A stretch of 64,000 nucleotides of DNA, from contig JAQWIP010000102.1 in NCBI GenBank assembly GCA_029248825.1, positions 79,451 through 143,450 of the forward strand. Direction: 5' to 3'. The position numbers and the translations under genes were made by a program. Each line of letters starts with the position of its first letter. Position 1 is the first letter of the stretch. Below are positions 52,496 through 61,944 of this stretch, piece after piece. Origin of the DNA: Alphaproteobacteria bacterium. GTDB taxonomy: Bacteria > Pseudomonadota > Alphaproteobacteria > RS24. The notes below the pieces were generated by a model, which saw only the letters and a program-made list of their open reading frames with translations, did no database searches and was not told where the DNA came from.

Positions 52496-53614
52496 ATGAA
52501 AACAATCATTGAACGCAGTGATTTATTAAAGGCGTTGAACCATGTGCAAAGCGTGGTCGAGCGGCGCAACACCATCCCGATTTTGTCGAATGTTCTTTTG
52601 GAGGCCGATAATGGCGTTTTGGGTCTGACGGCGACCGATTTGGAAATTGAAATGCGCGAGCGCGTCGATGCCGAAGTGGTGCAGCCTGGCGCGATTACCG
52701 CGCCGGCGCATATGCTTTATGACATTGTCCGCAAATTGCCAGATGGCGCGCAAGTCGAATTGGCTACCGATGAAAGCGGCGCGCGGTTGAATTTAACCGC
52801 CGGAAAATCCAGCTTCGCTTTGCAAGCTTTGCCGCGCGAAGATTTCCCCGCCATGGCTCAAGACGAAATGCCCGTGGCGTTTGCTTTGCCAGGGGGGGAT
52901 TTGCGCCGTCTTATCGATAAGACCCGCTTTGCCATTTCTGTTGAAGAAACGCGGTATTATTTGAATGGCATTTATTTGCATGCCTTAGAAGAAGACGGCA
53001 GCGCTCTGTTGCGCGCCGTGGCGACCGATGGACACCGTTTGGCGCGCGTGCAAATGGCGCGTCCTGTAGGCGCGGAAGCCATGCCTGCGATTATCATTCC
53101 GCGCAAAACCGTCGGCGAAGTGCAAAAGCTTTTGGAAGAAGAAGACGGCGAAGTGTCTTTGCAGGTCTCGGACACAAAAATTAATTTTGCTTTCTCCAAT
53201 ATCGTGCTGACCTCGAAACTCATCGACGGCAAATTCCCCGATTACACGCGCGTCATCCCCTCCGATAACGATAAATTATTGACGGTAGATGCCAAGAGTT
53301 TCGCGCAAAGTGTCGACCGTGTGTCGGCCATCTCGAGCGAGAAATCGCGCGCGGTGAAATTGGAATTAGCGCCCGATAGTTTGGCGCTCTCGGTTTCCAA
53401 TCCAGATAGCGGGTCGGCCAGCGATGAGCTCAGCGTATCTTATGCGGCCGAAGCCATGGAAATTGGCTTTAACGCGCGGTACCTGATGGATATTACGGCT
53501 CAGCTAGACGGCGAAGTGGCGACTTTCGAGCTGGCCGATAGCGGCTCCCCGACTTTGGTGCGCGACGATAAAGACACGGATGCGCTTTACGTTTTGATGC
53601 CAATGCGCGTGTAG
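52496..53614 (+). CDS. dnaN: DNA polymerase III subunit beta (sliding clamp)
   Basis: Ring-shaped processivity factor of 372 residues. Three clamp domains are visible: about 1-120, 128-245 (FAISVEETRYYLNGIYLH; DGHRLARV) and 246-372 (FPDYTRVIPSDNDKLL; the C-terminal YVLMPMRV). GGAG lies 10 bases before the ATG. recF follows after 9 bases. Confidence 0.98.
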   Translation: MKTIIERSDLLKALNHVQSVVERRNTIPILSNVLLEADNGVLGLTATDLEIEMRERVDAEVVQPGAITAPAHMLYDIVRKLPDGAQVELATDESGARLNLTAGKSSFALQALPREDFPAMAQDEMPVAFALPGGDLRRLIDKTRFAISVEETRYYLNGIYLHALEEDGSALLRAVATDGHRLARVQMARPVGAEAMPAIIIPRKTVGEVQKLLEEEDGEVSLQVSDTKINFAFSNIVLTSKLIDGKFPDYTRVIPSDNDKLLTVDAKSFAQSVDRVSAISSEKSRAVKLELAPDSLALSVSNPDSGSASDELSVSYAAEAMEIGFNARYLMDITAQLDGEVATFELADSGSPTLVRDDKDTDALYVLMPMRV

Positions 53615-53623
53615 CTCTCGGCT

Positions 53624-54787
53624 ATGGATGAGGCGCTCGCCCCCATCGCGCCGCATATTCGTCGGCTGCGGCTGACGAGCTTTCGCTCTCACCAGACGCT
53701 TGATTTAACGTGTGCCAATGGTGCCGTGGTCATCACGGGCGCCAATGGTTTGGGCAAGACCAATGTCTTGGAGGCCATCTCTATGCTGGCGCCCGGGCGC
53801 GGTTTGCGCAGTGCCAATTTAGAAGACTTACGGTTTCGCGATGCCCAAGGCCTCACCCAAGAGAGTTGGACTGTGCTGGCCGATATCGAGGGGGCGACGA
53901 CGGGCGCCATTCGTGCGGGCGTGGCTTTTGAAGGCGAGGGCGGTCGGCGCGTGCGGATGGATGGCGAAACGCGCCGCGTAGATGATTTGGCACAAGCGCT
54001 GCCCCAGCTTTGGTTGACCCCGTCGATGGATCGCCTGTTTGTCGATGGCGCCAGCGGGCGGCGCAAATTTCTCGACCGTTTTGCCCAAACTTTGGACGGC
54101 GGCCTATCGCGCCATTTGAGCGCCTATGAAAAAGCCATGCGCGAGCGCAATCGGCTGCTGCAAACGCCCATGACGTCTTTTTCGAGCAACTCATGGTTGG
54201 ATGCTTTGGAAGACACAATGGCGCTCGAAGGGGTGGCCATTGCGGCCTCGCGCTTGGCCGCTTTGGATGCTTTGGCAGTGGGGCTCATCGGGCTTCGCGA
54301 GGCGGCGTTTCCGCGCGCTGAAATTGCGCTGGAAGGCACTTTGGAGGCGGGATTGCGCGCGGCCTCTGCGGTCGATGTGGAGGATGGGTTTCGCGATCGG
54401 ATGCGCGCCACGCGCGCGTTGGATGCCAGTGCGGGGCGCAGCCTTGAAGGCCCACATAGAAGCGATTTGCAAGTTGTCTATGCGGCCAAAAACATGGCTG
54501 CCAAAGACTGTTCCACGGGCGAGCAAAAGGCGCTTTTGGTGGGGCTAATTTTAGCCCAAGCCCAAAGCGTGGCGGCGCGCATTGGCGATGTTCCGGTTTT
54601 GCTGCTCGACGAAGTGGCGGCGCATTTGGACAGCCACCGCCGCGCTGCTTTGGCCGAGATTTTAACCCATTTGGGCGGCCAAAGTTGGATCACCGGAACG
54701 GAAATGGAGGCGTTTTCGGGCTTTGCTAAAAATGCCCCTGTGACCGCAATTCAAATGACGCCAAGCGGCGAAGCAGTTACACTATAA
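53624..54787 (+). CDS. recF: DNA replication and repair protein RecF
   Basis: SMC-like ATPase of 387 residues that loads RecA at gaps with RecO and RecR. Walker A is GANGLGKTN (about 39-47), the signature motif lies in DCSTGEQKALLVGLILAQA, and Walker B in VLLLDEVAAHLD. It is embedded in dnaA-dnaN-recF-gyrB; the 9-base gap after dnaN implies cotranscription. Confidence 0.95.
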   Translation: MDEALAPIAPHIRRLRLTSFRSHQTLDLTCANGAVVITGANGLGKTNVLEAISMLAPGRGLRSANLEDLRFRDAQGLTQESWTVLADIEGATTGAIRAGVAFEGEGGRRVRMDGETRRVDDLAQALPQLWLTPSMDRLFVDGASGRRKFLDRFAQTLDGGLSRHLSAYEKAMRERNRLLQTPMTSFSSNSWLDALEDTMALEGVAIAASRLAALDALAVGLIGLREAAFPRAEIALEGTLEAGLRAASAVDVEDGFRDRMRATRALDASAGRSLEGPHRSDLQVVYAAKNMAAKDCSTGEQKALLVGLILAQAQSVAARIGDVPVLLLDEVAAHLDSHRRAALAEILTHLGGQSWITGTEMEAFSGFAKNAPVTAIQMTPSGEAVTL

Positions 54788-54836
54788 ACATCGGCGAGGC
54801 GCATCTGCGCGGCGCCCAATGGAAGAGATGAGACCT

Positions 54837-57278
54837 ATGAGTGAATCGGATGTAACGGGCAAGGAATCCAGCGGCGAAGAGGCCGAATATGGCGCCGCCT
54901 CGATTAAAGTTTTGAAAGGTCTGGAGGCCGTTCGAAAACGCCCTGGCATGTATATTGGCGACACCGATGACGGCACGGGTCTGCACCATATGGTTTACGA
55001 AGTCGTCGATAATTCGATCGATGAGGCTTTGGCGGGTCATTGCGATACCGTGGAAGTGGTGCTGAATAGCGACGGCTCGGTTACGGTTAGCGATAATGGT
55101 CGGGGCATCCCGACAGAGATGCACCAAGAAGAAGGCGTCTCGGCCGCGCAAGTGATTATGACCCAATTGCACGCAGGCGGTAAATTCGATAGCAATTCTT
55201 ACAAAGTTTCGGGCGGCCTGCACGGCGTGGGTATTTCTGTGGTCAACGCGCTTTCCGATTGGTTGGAGCTGACGGTGCAGCGCGCCGGCAAAACCTATTC
55301 GATGCGTTTTGCCCATGGCGATGCAGAAGCCGATTTGGCAGAAATCGGCACCGCCGATGCGACCGGCACGAAAGTGACATTTCATCCGTCTGCCGAGACG
55401 TTCACCATGACCGAATTTAATTTCGAAACGCTGGAGCATCGGTTGCGCGAATTGGCGTTTTTGAACAGCGGCGTTGCCATTGTTTTAGAAGACCGCCGAG
55501 GTGTCGAGCCACGCCGTTCGGATTTGAAATATGACGGCGGGCTGGAAGCTTTTGCGCGCTATCTTGACCGCAATAAATCGACGCTGATTGAGACGCCCAT
55601 CACTTTGGTATCCGAGGCTGAAGATATTGTGGTGGAATTGGCGCTTTGGTGGAACGACAGCTATCACGAGACGGTTTTATGTTTCACCAATAATATTCCC
55701 CAGCGCGATGGCGGCACGCATTTGGCGGGCTTTCGCGGCGCGCTGACCCGCACCATCAATAATTATGCCAATCAGCATGGCATTGCTAAAAAAGAGAAAG
55801 TCTCGGTAACCGGCGATGATTGCCGCGAAGGCCTGACGGCGGTTCTTTCGGTGAAAGTGCCGGACCCGAAATTCTCGAGCCAAACCAAAGATAAATTGGT
55901 TTCCTCCGAAGTGCGCCCCGTGGTGGAAAGCGTGGTCAATGAAGTGCTGAGCGCGTGGTTTGAAGAACACCCGAATGAAGCCAAAATTATTATGAGCAAA
56001 GTGGTCGAAGCGGCTGCGGCGCGCGAAGCGGCGCGCAAAGCGCGCGAGCTGACCCGTCGCAAAGGCGCCTTGGATGTGTCTAGCCTGCCGGGCAAATTGG
56101 CCGATTGTCAGGAGCGCGATCCGACGCGCTCTGAATTATTCCTCGTCGAGGGCGATAGTGCGGGCGGCTCTGCCAAACAGGCGCGCAATCGTTCCAATCA
56201 GGCGGTGCTGCCGTTGCGCGGTAAAATTTTAAATGTCGAGCGCGCGCGTTTTGACAAAATGCTGTCCTCCAATGAAATCGGCACGTTGATTACCGCTTTG
56301 GGAACGGGCATTGGGCGCGAAGATTTTAATGTCGATAAATTGCGCTATCACAAGATTATCATCATGACCGATGCGGACGTCGACGGGGCGCATATTCGCA
56401 CGCTGCTTTTGACTTTCTTCTATCGGCAAATGCCAGAGGTTATCGAGCGCGGCCATTTGTTTATCGCGCAACCGCCTTTGTATAAAATCAAACGACAAAG
56501 CTCGGAACGCTATTTGAAAGATGATGGCGCGCTGGAAGATTATTTGCTGGAGACGGGCTCGGGCGAGGCGGTATTAACTTTGGCCTCGGGCGAGCAACGC
56601 AGCGGCAGTGATTTGCAAACCCTGCTCACCGAAGCGCGTCTGGTGAAAGCCACTTTAAATGCGATGCCCGCGCAATACCCGCAATTCATCATCGAGCAGG
56701 CGGCTATCTCTGGCTCGCTGACGCCCGAGATTTTATCCAAGCCAGAATTGGCCGAGCAAAGCGCCCATTATATTGCCGGTCGCTTGAACCGTATGTCCGA
56801 TGAAGTGGAACGCGGTTGGGAGGGCGTCCCCACGGGCGATGGCGGGCTGACTTTTTCCCGTGTGCTGCGCGGAGTGCGCGAAGAGTATAATATTGATGCG
56901 CCCCTCATTGCCTCGGCCGATGTGCGCCGTTTGGATGCGATGGCGACCAATTTGCAATCGGTCTATTTGGATCCGGCGCAATTGACGATTAAAGATAAAA
57001 CCATTCAGGTGAACACGCCGAGTGAGCTTTTGGCTGCCGTCTTAGCGCAAGGGCGCAATGGTATTTCGCTGCAACGCTATAAGGGCTTGGGCGAAATGAA
57101 CCCCGAGCAATTATGGCAGACGACGCTCGACAAAGACGCGCGCTCGCTGTTGCAAGTTAAAGTGCAAGATGTGGCCGACACCAATGGCCTGTTCGAGCAA
57201 TTGATGGGCGATGTGGTAGAGCCGCGCCGCCAATTCATTCAAGACAACGCCCTAGATGTGAGCAATCTGGATATCTAG
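54837..57278 (+). CDS. gyrB: DNA gyrase subunit B
   Basis: ATPase subunit of gyrase, which supplies negative supercoiling. The 813 residues (from MSESDVTG) contain the GHKL ATPase (VVDNSIDEALAGH; DNGRGIPTE; GGLHGVGISVVNAL), the transducer, the TOPRIM domain (VEGDSAGGSAKQ; TDADVDGAHIRTLL) and the C-terminal GyrB domain (QRYKGLGEMNPEQLW). In-frame ATGs at 54819 and 54828 could add 6 or 3 residues; no ribosome-binding site decides between them. Confidence 0.97.
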   Translation: MSESDVTGKESSGEEAEYGAASIKVLKGLEAVRKRPGMYIGDTDDGTGLHHMVYEVVDNSIDEALAGHCDTVEVVLNSDGSVTVSDNGRGIPTEMHQEEGVSAAQVIMTQLHAGGKFDSNSYKVSGGLHGVGISVVNALSDWLELTVQRAGKTYSMRFAHGDAEADLAEIGTADATGTKVTFHPSAETFTMTEFNFETLEHRLRELAFLNSGVAIVLEDRRGVEPRRSDLKYDGGLEAFARYLDRNKSTLIETPITLVSEAEDIVVELALWWNDSYHETVLCFTNNIPQRDGGTHLAGFRGALTRTINNYANQHGIAKKEKVSVTGDDCREGLTAVLSVKVPDPKFSSQTKDKLVSSEVRPVVESVVNEVLSAWFEEHPNEAKIIMSKVVEAAAAREAARKARELTRRKGALDVSSLPGKLADCQERDPTRSELFLVEGDSAGGSAKQARNRSNQAVLPLRGKILNVERARFDKMLSSNEIGTLITALGTGIGREDFNVDKLRYHKIIIMTDADVDGAHIRTLLLTFFYRQMPEVIERGHLFIAQPPLYKIKRQSSERYLKDDGALEDYLLETGSGEAVLTLASGEQRSGSDLQTLLTEARLVKATLNAMPAQYPQFIIEQAAISGSLTPEILSKPELAEQSAHYIAGRLNRMSDEVERGWEGVPTGDGGLTFSRVLRGVREEYNIDAPLIASADVRRLDAMATNLQSVYLDPAQLTIKDKTIQVNTPSELLAAVLAQGRNGISLQRYKGLGEMNPEQLWQTTLDKDARSLLQVKVQDVADTNGLFEQLMGDVVEPRRQFIQDNALDVSNLDI

Positions 57279-57296
57279 GCGCAGGATACCGCGACC

Positions 57297-59165
57297 ATGA
57301 GCCAAAGCCCATCGCCCGAGACACAAACCCCGCCAAGCAGATTGGGACGCTGGCTCTATTGGGGGTTGGTGGGCGCCATTTGGGCGACGATTGGCGTTGC
57401 GGTTTTGGTGTTTATCTATGCGTTGGATTTGCCCGATACCGATGAATTATGGAAAATTGGCCCGAAAGCCGAGCTGAGCCTTTATGCGGCGGAAGATGAA
57501 TTAATCGCCCGGCGCGGGCGGCGCGGCGGTCAGCCTTTGCAATATAAAGATTTCCCGCCGGCTCTGGTGCAGGCGGTCACGGCGATTGAAGACCGGCGTT
57601 TCTTCTCGCATTTCGGGCTCGACCCGCGTGGGCTATTGCGCGCGCTCACGGCCAATATTTGGGCGGGGCGCACGGTGCAGGGCGGCTCGACTTTGACCCA
57701 GCAATTGGCCAAGAATGTTTTCCTCACGCCCGAGCGCACCTATAAGCGTAAAATTCAGGAATTGCTTTTGGCCTTTTGGCTGGAAGCGCAATTCACCAAA
57801 CAAGACCTTTTGGCGCTCTATCTAAACCGTGTCTATTTCGGGGCGGGCGCTTATGGCGTGCAAGCGGCGGCGGAGACTTATTTCAACCGACCCGTGCAAA
57901 GCTTGAGCCTTGGCGAAGCCGCGATGTTGGCTGGCCTGTTGAAAGCGCCATCGCGATATGCGCCGACGCGCAATCCAGAAGCGGCGCGCGCGCGAGCCAT
58001 GGTGGTTTTGGGGGCCATGCGCGAGGTCGGCCATATTAGCGAAGCGCAAGCGGTGGCCGTGGCTGGCGAGCCGGTGAGCATCGTCAATCGCTCGTCCGAT
58101 GCGGCGCATTATGCGGTCGATTGGACGCTCGACCAATTGCCCGATTTCGTCGGTCGCCCGCGTGCCGATTTGGATATTATCACCACGCTTGACCCGCGCC
58201 TGCAACTGGCCGCCGAACGCTCCATTAAATCGGTTTTAAACCAATATGGCGACGCCCGAAACGCGAGCCAAGCCGCCATGGTGGTGATGTCTCCCGATGG
58301 CGCCATTCGCGCCATGGTGGGCGGCAAATCTTATGCCCAAAGCACATTTAACCGCGCCACTATGGCCAAGCGCCAACCGGGTTCCTCGTTCAAGCCGATT
58401 GTTTATTTGGCGGCGCTGGAAAATGGGCTGACCCCCTCGCAGATCTATGAAGATGCGCCCATATCGGTCGGCCAATGGCAGCCGAGAAATTACACGCAAA
58501 AATATCTCGGCGCCATTAGCGCGCAAACCGCTTTGGCCAAATCGATCAATACCGTGGCCGTGCAAGTGAGCGAGGAAACGGGGCGGGAAAAAGTGATTGA
58601 TATGGCGCGCCGTCTTGGCATTCGCGCGCGGCTTCGCCCGCATCCGTCTTTGGCGTTGGGCGCTTTTGAGGTTACTTTGCTCGAGCTGACCGCCGCCTAT
58701 GCGCATTTTGCCAATGGCGGCAAACAGACTTTGCCGCATATTATCTCTGAGGTGATTACCAGCTCGGGTCAGGTTTTGTATCAGCGCAATGCCCCCAAAG
58801 CTTTGCCCGTGGTGGCACCCCATCATATTGGCACGCTCAATGAAATGTTACGCAGCGCCGTAACGCAAGGCACCGGACAAAGGGCGCAGATTAAAAACCT
58901 AGATATCGCGGGCAAAACGGGCACGTCGCAAAATTGGCGCGATGCTTGGTTTGTTGGCTATACGGGCGCTTTGGTGGTCGGGGTTTGGGTTGGCAATGAT
59001 GACAATAGCGCCATGGCCAGAGTGTCGGGCGGCGGCCTGCCAGCGCAGATTTGGCGCGATTTTATGGTTGGCCAAAAAAGCCTCAGCGCCGAGGTTGTGC
59101 TGCCCGGCGGCGAGGCGCCCAAAGGGGTTTTGCGCGGCCTCTTGCGTCGTTTCTTCGGCGGCTAA
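57297..59165 (+). CDS. Class A penicillin-binding protein (PBP1A-type transglycosylase/transpeptidase)
   Basis: Bifunctional peptidoglycan polymerase of 622 residues, anchored by one N-terminal helix (about 20-44). The glycosyltransferase domain has the catalytic EDRRFFSHFG (about 97-106) and GGSTLTQQLAKN; the transpeptidase has SxxK in PGSSFKPIV, SxN in KSINT and KTGTS. All catalytic motifs are intact. At this length it is a compact member without the long C-terminal tail of PBP1A. Whether it matches mrcA or pbpC cannot be told here. It is convergent with the SCO1 gene, with a gap of one base. Confidence 0.93.
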   Translation: MSQSPSPETQTPPSRLGRWLYWGLVGAIWATIGVAVLVFIYALDLPDTDELWKIGPKAELSLYAAEDELIARRGRRGGQPLQYKDFPPALVQAVTAIEDRRFFSHFGLDPRGLLRALTANIWAGRTVQGGSTLTQQLAKNVFLTPERTYKRKIQELLLAFWLEAQFTKQDLLALYLNRVYFGAGAYGVQAAAETYFNRPVQSLSLGEAAMLAGLLKAPSRYAPTRNPEAARARAMVVLGAMREVGHISEAQAVAVAGEPVSIVNRSSDAAHYAVDWTLDQLPDFVGRPRADLDIITTLDPRLQLAAERSIKSVLNQYGDARNASQAAMVVMSPDGAIRAMVGGKSYAQSTFNRATMAKRQPGSSFKPIVYLAALENGLTPSQIYEDAPISVGQWQPRNYTQKYLGAISAQTALAKSINTVAVQVSEETGREKVIDMARRLGIRARLRPHPSLALGAFEVTLLELTAAYAHFANGGKQTLPHIISEVITSSGQVLYQRNAPKALPVVAPHHIGTLNEMLRSAVTQGTGQRAQIKNLDIAGKTGTSQNWRDAWFVGYTGALVVGVWVGNDDNSAMARVSGGGLPAQIWRDFMVGQKSLSAEVVLPGGEAPKGVLRGLLRRFFGG

Positions 59166-59166
59166 T

Positions 59167-59793
59167 CTAGCGCAGTTTCGCAGCGATTTTTTGCGCCAAA
59201 ATTTGCGCTTCCAGCCCATGGTCAAAATGCGCCAAATAGCGCCCCTTGCCATCCATCAAATAAAAGAAAGACGAATGGTCGACATTATAGCTGCCTTTAT
59301 CTTGCGCGGTTTCTTCTGGGAGGTCGCGGCGCACGGCATAGACGCGGAAGGCTTTTTTCACCATCGCAATTTGCTCGGGCGTGCCAGTCAGGCCCGAAAT
59401 TTTCGGATGGAAATAGCTCAAATATTCGCTCAATTGCTCCGGCGTATCGCGCAATGGATCGACCGAAATAAACACCGGTTGTAGGGCGGCAAAAAGTTTG
59501 GGGTTTTGGGCCTCTAGGGTTTCTAGGGCTGCGCCCATGACATCTAGAGACATCGGGCAAACATCGGGGCAATAGGTAAAGCCAAAATAAATCAACATGG
59601 GCGCGCCCGCAAAATCGGCTTCGCTGCGCGCCTCGCCTTTTTCATTGGTCAGGCTAAAGGCGCCACCAATGGCCACCTCTTGAAACGGGCGAACCGAAGC
59701 CTCGCGGGTTTGCAGCTCGATCAGCAGCAGCCCCAATAAAGTCAGCAGACCGGCGGCGGCGAGGCCGATGCTTATTTTAATGTTTTTCTTCAT
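59167..59793 (-). CDS. SCO1/SenC family copper chaperone
   Basis: Membrane-anchored periplasmic thioredoxin-fold protein of 208 residues that helps assemble the copper centre of cytochrome c oxidase. An N-terminal anchor (about 7-27) is followed by the copper ligands C75 and C79 (YCPDVCPM) and H173 (VDHSSFFYLMD). The neighbouring regBA genes recall the Rhodobacter arrangement in which senC adjoins the regB-regA redox regulators. Confidence 0.93.
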   Translation of the reverse strand: MKKNIKISIGLAAAGLLTLLGLLLIELQTREASVRPFQEVAIGGAFSLTNEKGEARSEADFAGAPMLIYFGFTYCPDVCPMSLDVMGAALETLEAQNPKLFAALQPVFISVDPLRDTPEQLSEYLSYFHPKISGLTGTPEQIAMVKKAFRVYAVRRDLPEETAQDKGSYNVDHSSFFYLMDGKGRYLAHFDHGLEAQILAQKIAAKLR

Positions 59794-59883
59794 ATGCCCG
59801 CTCCTATGGTTTGGGGAAGACGCGCTCGGGTTAATTTAGCGCCAGCCCTTTTCATATCCCTGCCTAGCGGTTATATCTTGGCG

Positions 59884-60486
59884 ATGACGAGCAAGCAATC
59901 CACCGACCAGCGACATAAACGCCCGACGCTTTTACGGGGGTCTCTTTTCGGCTTGGCGCTTCTGGCGGCGGTTATTGGGTCGCCGCTGCGGGCGCAACAA
60001 GTGCCGGTAGTTACCGATAATGTTTTCATCGAAGCGGCGCGTGCCGGCGATGTGGAAGCTTTGAAAGCCGCCCATGCGGCGGGGTATTCGATTGATAGTC
60101 TGGGGCGCAATGGGCAAAGCGCCCTGCATGCGGCGGCTGAATGGGGACGCCTTCGCGCGGTGCAGCAATTGCTAGACTGGGACGCCAAGCCCGATAAGCG
60201 CGCCACAACCAAACATACCGCCATCAGCTATGCGGTGGTCTATGGCCATAGCGAAATTATTGCCGCGCTCTTGGCGGCCAAAGCCGACCCCAATCGGGCG
60301 GGGCCGAATTATGAAGTGCCTCTGATTACGGCGGCGCGTCTGGGGCATGAAACCATCGTGCGTCTGTTAATAGACGCAAACGCCGATGTCCAAGAGACCG
60401 ATGGCACAGGACGCACGGCGGCCGAATGGGCGCGCGAAATGCGCCATCCAAAAATCCTCACCCTGCTTCGCGCCGCTGGCGGGTAG
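59884..60486 (+). CDS. Exported ankyrin-repeat protein
   Basis: About 200 residues with an N-terminal signal peptide (basic start, hydrophobic LLRGSLFGLALLAAVIG, likely cleavage near LRAQQ). Four ankyrin repeats follow (about 50-195; GQSALHAAAEWGRLRAVQQL, HTAISYAVVYGHSEIIAALL, VPLITAARLGHETIVRLLID, GRTAAEWAREMRHPKILTLL). The start MTSKQS is a best guess; upstream in-frame codons exist. The protein probably binds a periplasmic partner. It is located between the SCO1 gene and regB. Confidence 0.85.
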   Translation: MTSKQSTDQRHKRPTLLRGSLFGLALLAAVIGSPLRAQQVPVVTDNVFIEAARAGDVEALKAAHAAGYSIDSLGRNGQSALHAAAEWGRLRAVQQLLDWDAKPDKRATTKHTAISYAVVYGHSEIIAALLAAKADPNRAGPNYEVPLITAARLGHETIVRLLIDANADVQETDGTGRTAAEWAREMRHPKILTLLRAAGG

Positions 60487-60496
60487 GGCGCGCGCG

Positions 60497-61876
60497 ATGA
60501 GCCAAAATAAAACACCCCCTACATTGGGCGCCTCGGCGCCCTTCCACGCGCGCCCCTATGGCGAATTGGAGGCCGATGGCGAACCCATCGCCGTGGTGCG
60601 TTTGCGGGTGCAATTGTTTTTGCGCTGGTTGGCCATCATCGGTCAGCTGGTCGCTGTTTTGGTTATTTATTTCGGCTTCGGGTTTTCCCTGCCGTTAACC
60701 GCTTGTCTGGTGGTTATCGGATTGGCGGTGGGGCTGAACTTGAGCCTCATCTTGCTGTTTCCGGCCAATCATTTTTTAAACCGGCGCGAGACCGCCAGCT
60801 ATCTGGCCTATGACATTGCTCAATTGGGCTTATTGCTGTTTTTAACGGGCGGGGTGATGAACCCATTTGCGCTTCTTTTATTGGCGCCCGTCACCATTTC
60901 GGCCAGTCTGTTGAACGCGCGCACGACTGCGGCGCTGATTGTTTTTGCGGGTTTCATCGTAAGCTTTTTGGCGCTCTATCATTTGCCTTTGCCGTGGCGC
61001 GGCACGCCGCCGCAAATTCCAGATTTGTTTCGCTTCGGCGTTTGGGCGGCCTTAATGTTGGCGCTGGCTTTTATTCCCGCCTATGTCTGGCGGGTCAGCC
61101 GCGAGGGGCGTCGCATGTCGGCGGCGTTAACGGCCACGCGCTCGGTATTGGCGCGCGAGCAACGCCTGTCGGCTTTGGACGGCATGGCAGCAGCGGCGGC
61201 GCATCAATTAGGCACGCCTTTGGGAACCATTGTTTTGGTGCTGAGCGAATTGGGCGCGCGCGATGATTTGCCCGAAGGCTTGAGCGATGATGTGGCGCTG
61301 ATGCGCGAGCAGGCTTTGCGGTGCCGCGATATTCTATCCTCGCTCAGCAGCGAAGATAACGACCCCGTCATCTCGCGGATTTCTTTGCGCGGTCTGCTCG
61401 AGGAAGCGGTTTTGGAAGCCGGCGACCACGACAAACAGATTTTCGTATCCAGCCAAGCCAATGGTCTTTTGGCAACCAGCGAGCCTTTGGTGACGCGCCA
61501 GCCCGAGTTGATTTACGGGCTTGGCAATCTGATTGAAAATGCGGCCGAATTTGCCCATGGCTCGGTTTGGGTGCAAGCGACATATTCGGCGCAACAAGTG
61601 GTCATTGAAATTGCCGACGATGGGCCGGGCTTTGCGGCCGATATTTTGACCCATTTGGGTGAGCCGTATACGTCGTCGCGCCGCTCGAAATTCCGCCGCG
61701 ATGAAACCGGTGATTTTGGCCTTGGGCTTGGGTTTTTTATCGCCCGCACTTTGATGCAACGTTCGGGCGGAAAAATTAGCGCGCGCAATTTAAAGGTCAC
61801 TGAAATGATCGATGGGCAAATGCCAGGCGGGGCTTGTGTGCGCGTGGTTTGGCCGCGCGATCGTTTGGCGGGCTAA
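60497..61876 (+). CDS. regB: RegB/PrrB-type redox sensor histidine kinase
   Basis: Membrane kinase of 459 residues that senses the quinone pool or electron flow and phosphorylates RegA. Six membrane helices (about 35-215) include the invariant quinone-site heptapeptide GGVMNPF (118-124). The phospho-accepting H236 lies in AAHQLGTPLGTI, the redox-active cysteine of this family corresponds to C276 (EQALRCRDILSSL), and the ATPase has N-box GNLIENAAEFA and G-boxes ADDGPGF and GDFGLGLGFF. The start is the ATG at 60497, 10 bases after the ankyrin gene; upstream in-frame sequence belongs to that gene. Confidence 0.93.
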   Translation: MSQNKTPPTLGASAPFHARPYGELEADGEPIAVVRLRVQLFLRWLAIIGQLVAVLVIYFGFGFSLPLTACLVVIGLAVGLNLSLILLFPANHFLNRRETASYLAYDIAQLGLLLFLTGGVMNPFALLLLAPVTISASLLNARTTAALIVFAGFIVSFLALYHLPLPWRGTPPQIPDLFRFGVWAALMLALAFIPAYVWRVSREGRRMSAALTATRSVLAREQRLSALDGMAAAAAHQLGTPLGTIVLVLSELGARDDLPEGLSDDVALMREQALRCRDILSSLSSEDNDPVISRISLRGLLEEAVLEAGDHDKQIFVSSQANGLLATSEPLVTRQPELIYGLGNLIENAAEFAHGSVWVQATYSAQQVVIEIADDGPGFAADILTHLGEPYTSSRRSKFRRDETGDFGLGLGFFIARTLMQRSGGKISARNLKVTEMIDGQMPGGACVRVVWPRDRLAG

Positions 61877-61885
61877 TTTACCGCT

Positions 61886-61925
61886 TGGCTTTGAAAGCCA
61901 GACTAAACACCCTATATCTTAGATA
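61886..61925 (+). promoter_or_regulatory. Candidate regA promoter with two inverted repeats
   Basis: TTGAAA (61891-61896) and TATATC (61913-61918) are spaced by 16 bases. TGGCTTT-G-AAAGCCA (61886-61900) surrounds the -35 element and TATCT-T-AGATA (61915-61925) overlaps the -10. A separate promoter would let regA be transcribed without regB. Confidence 0.45.
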
Positions 61926-61944
61926 ATCCATAACGGAGCTTAAT

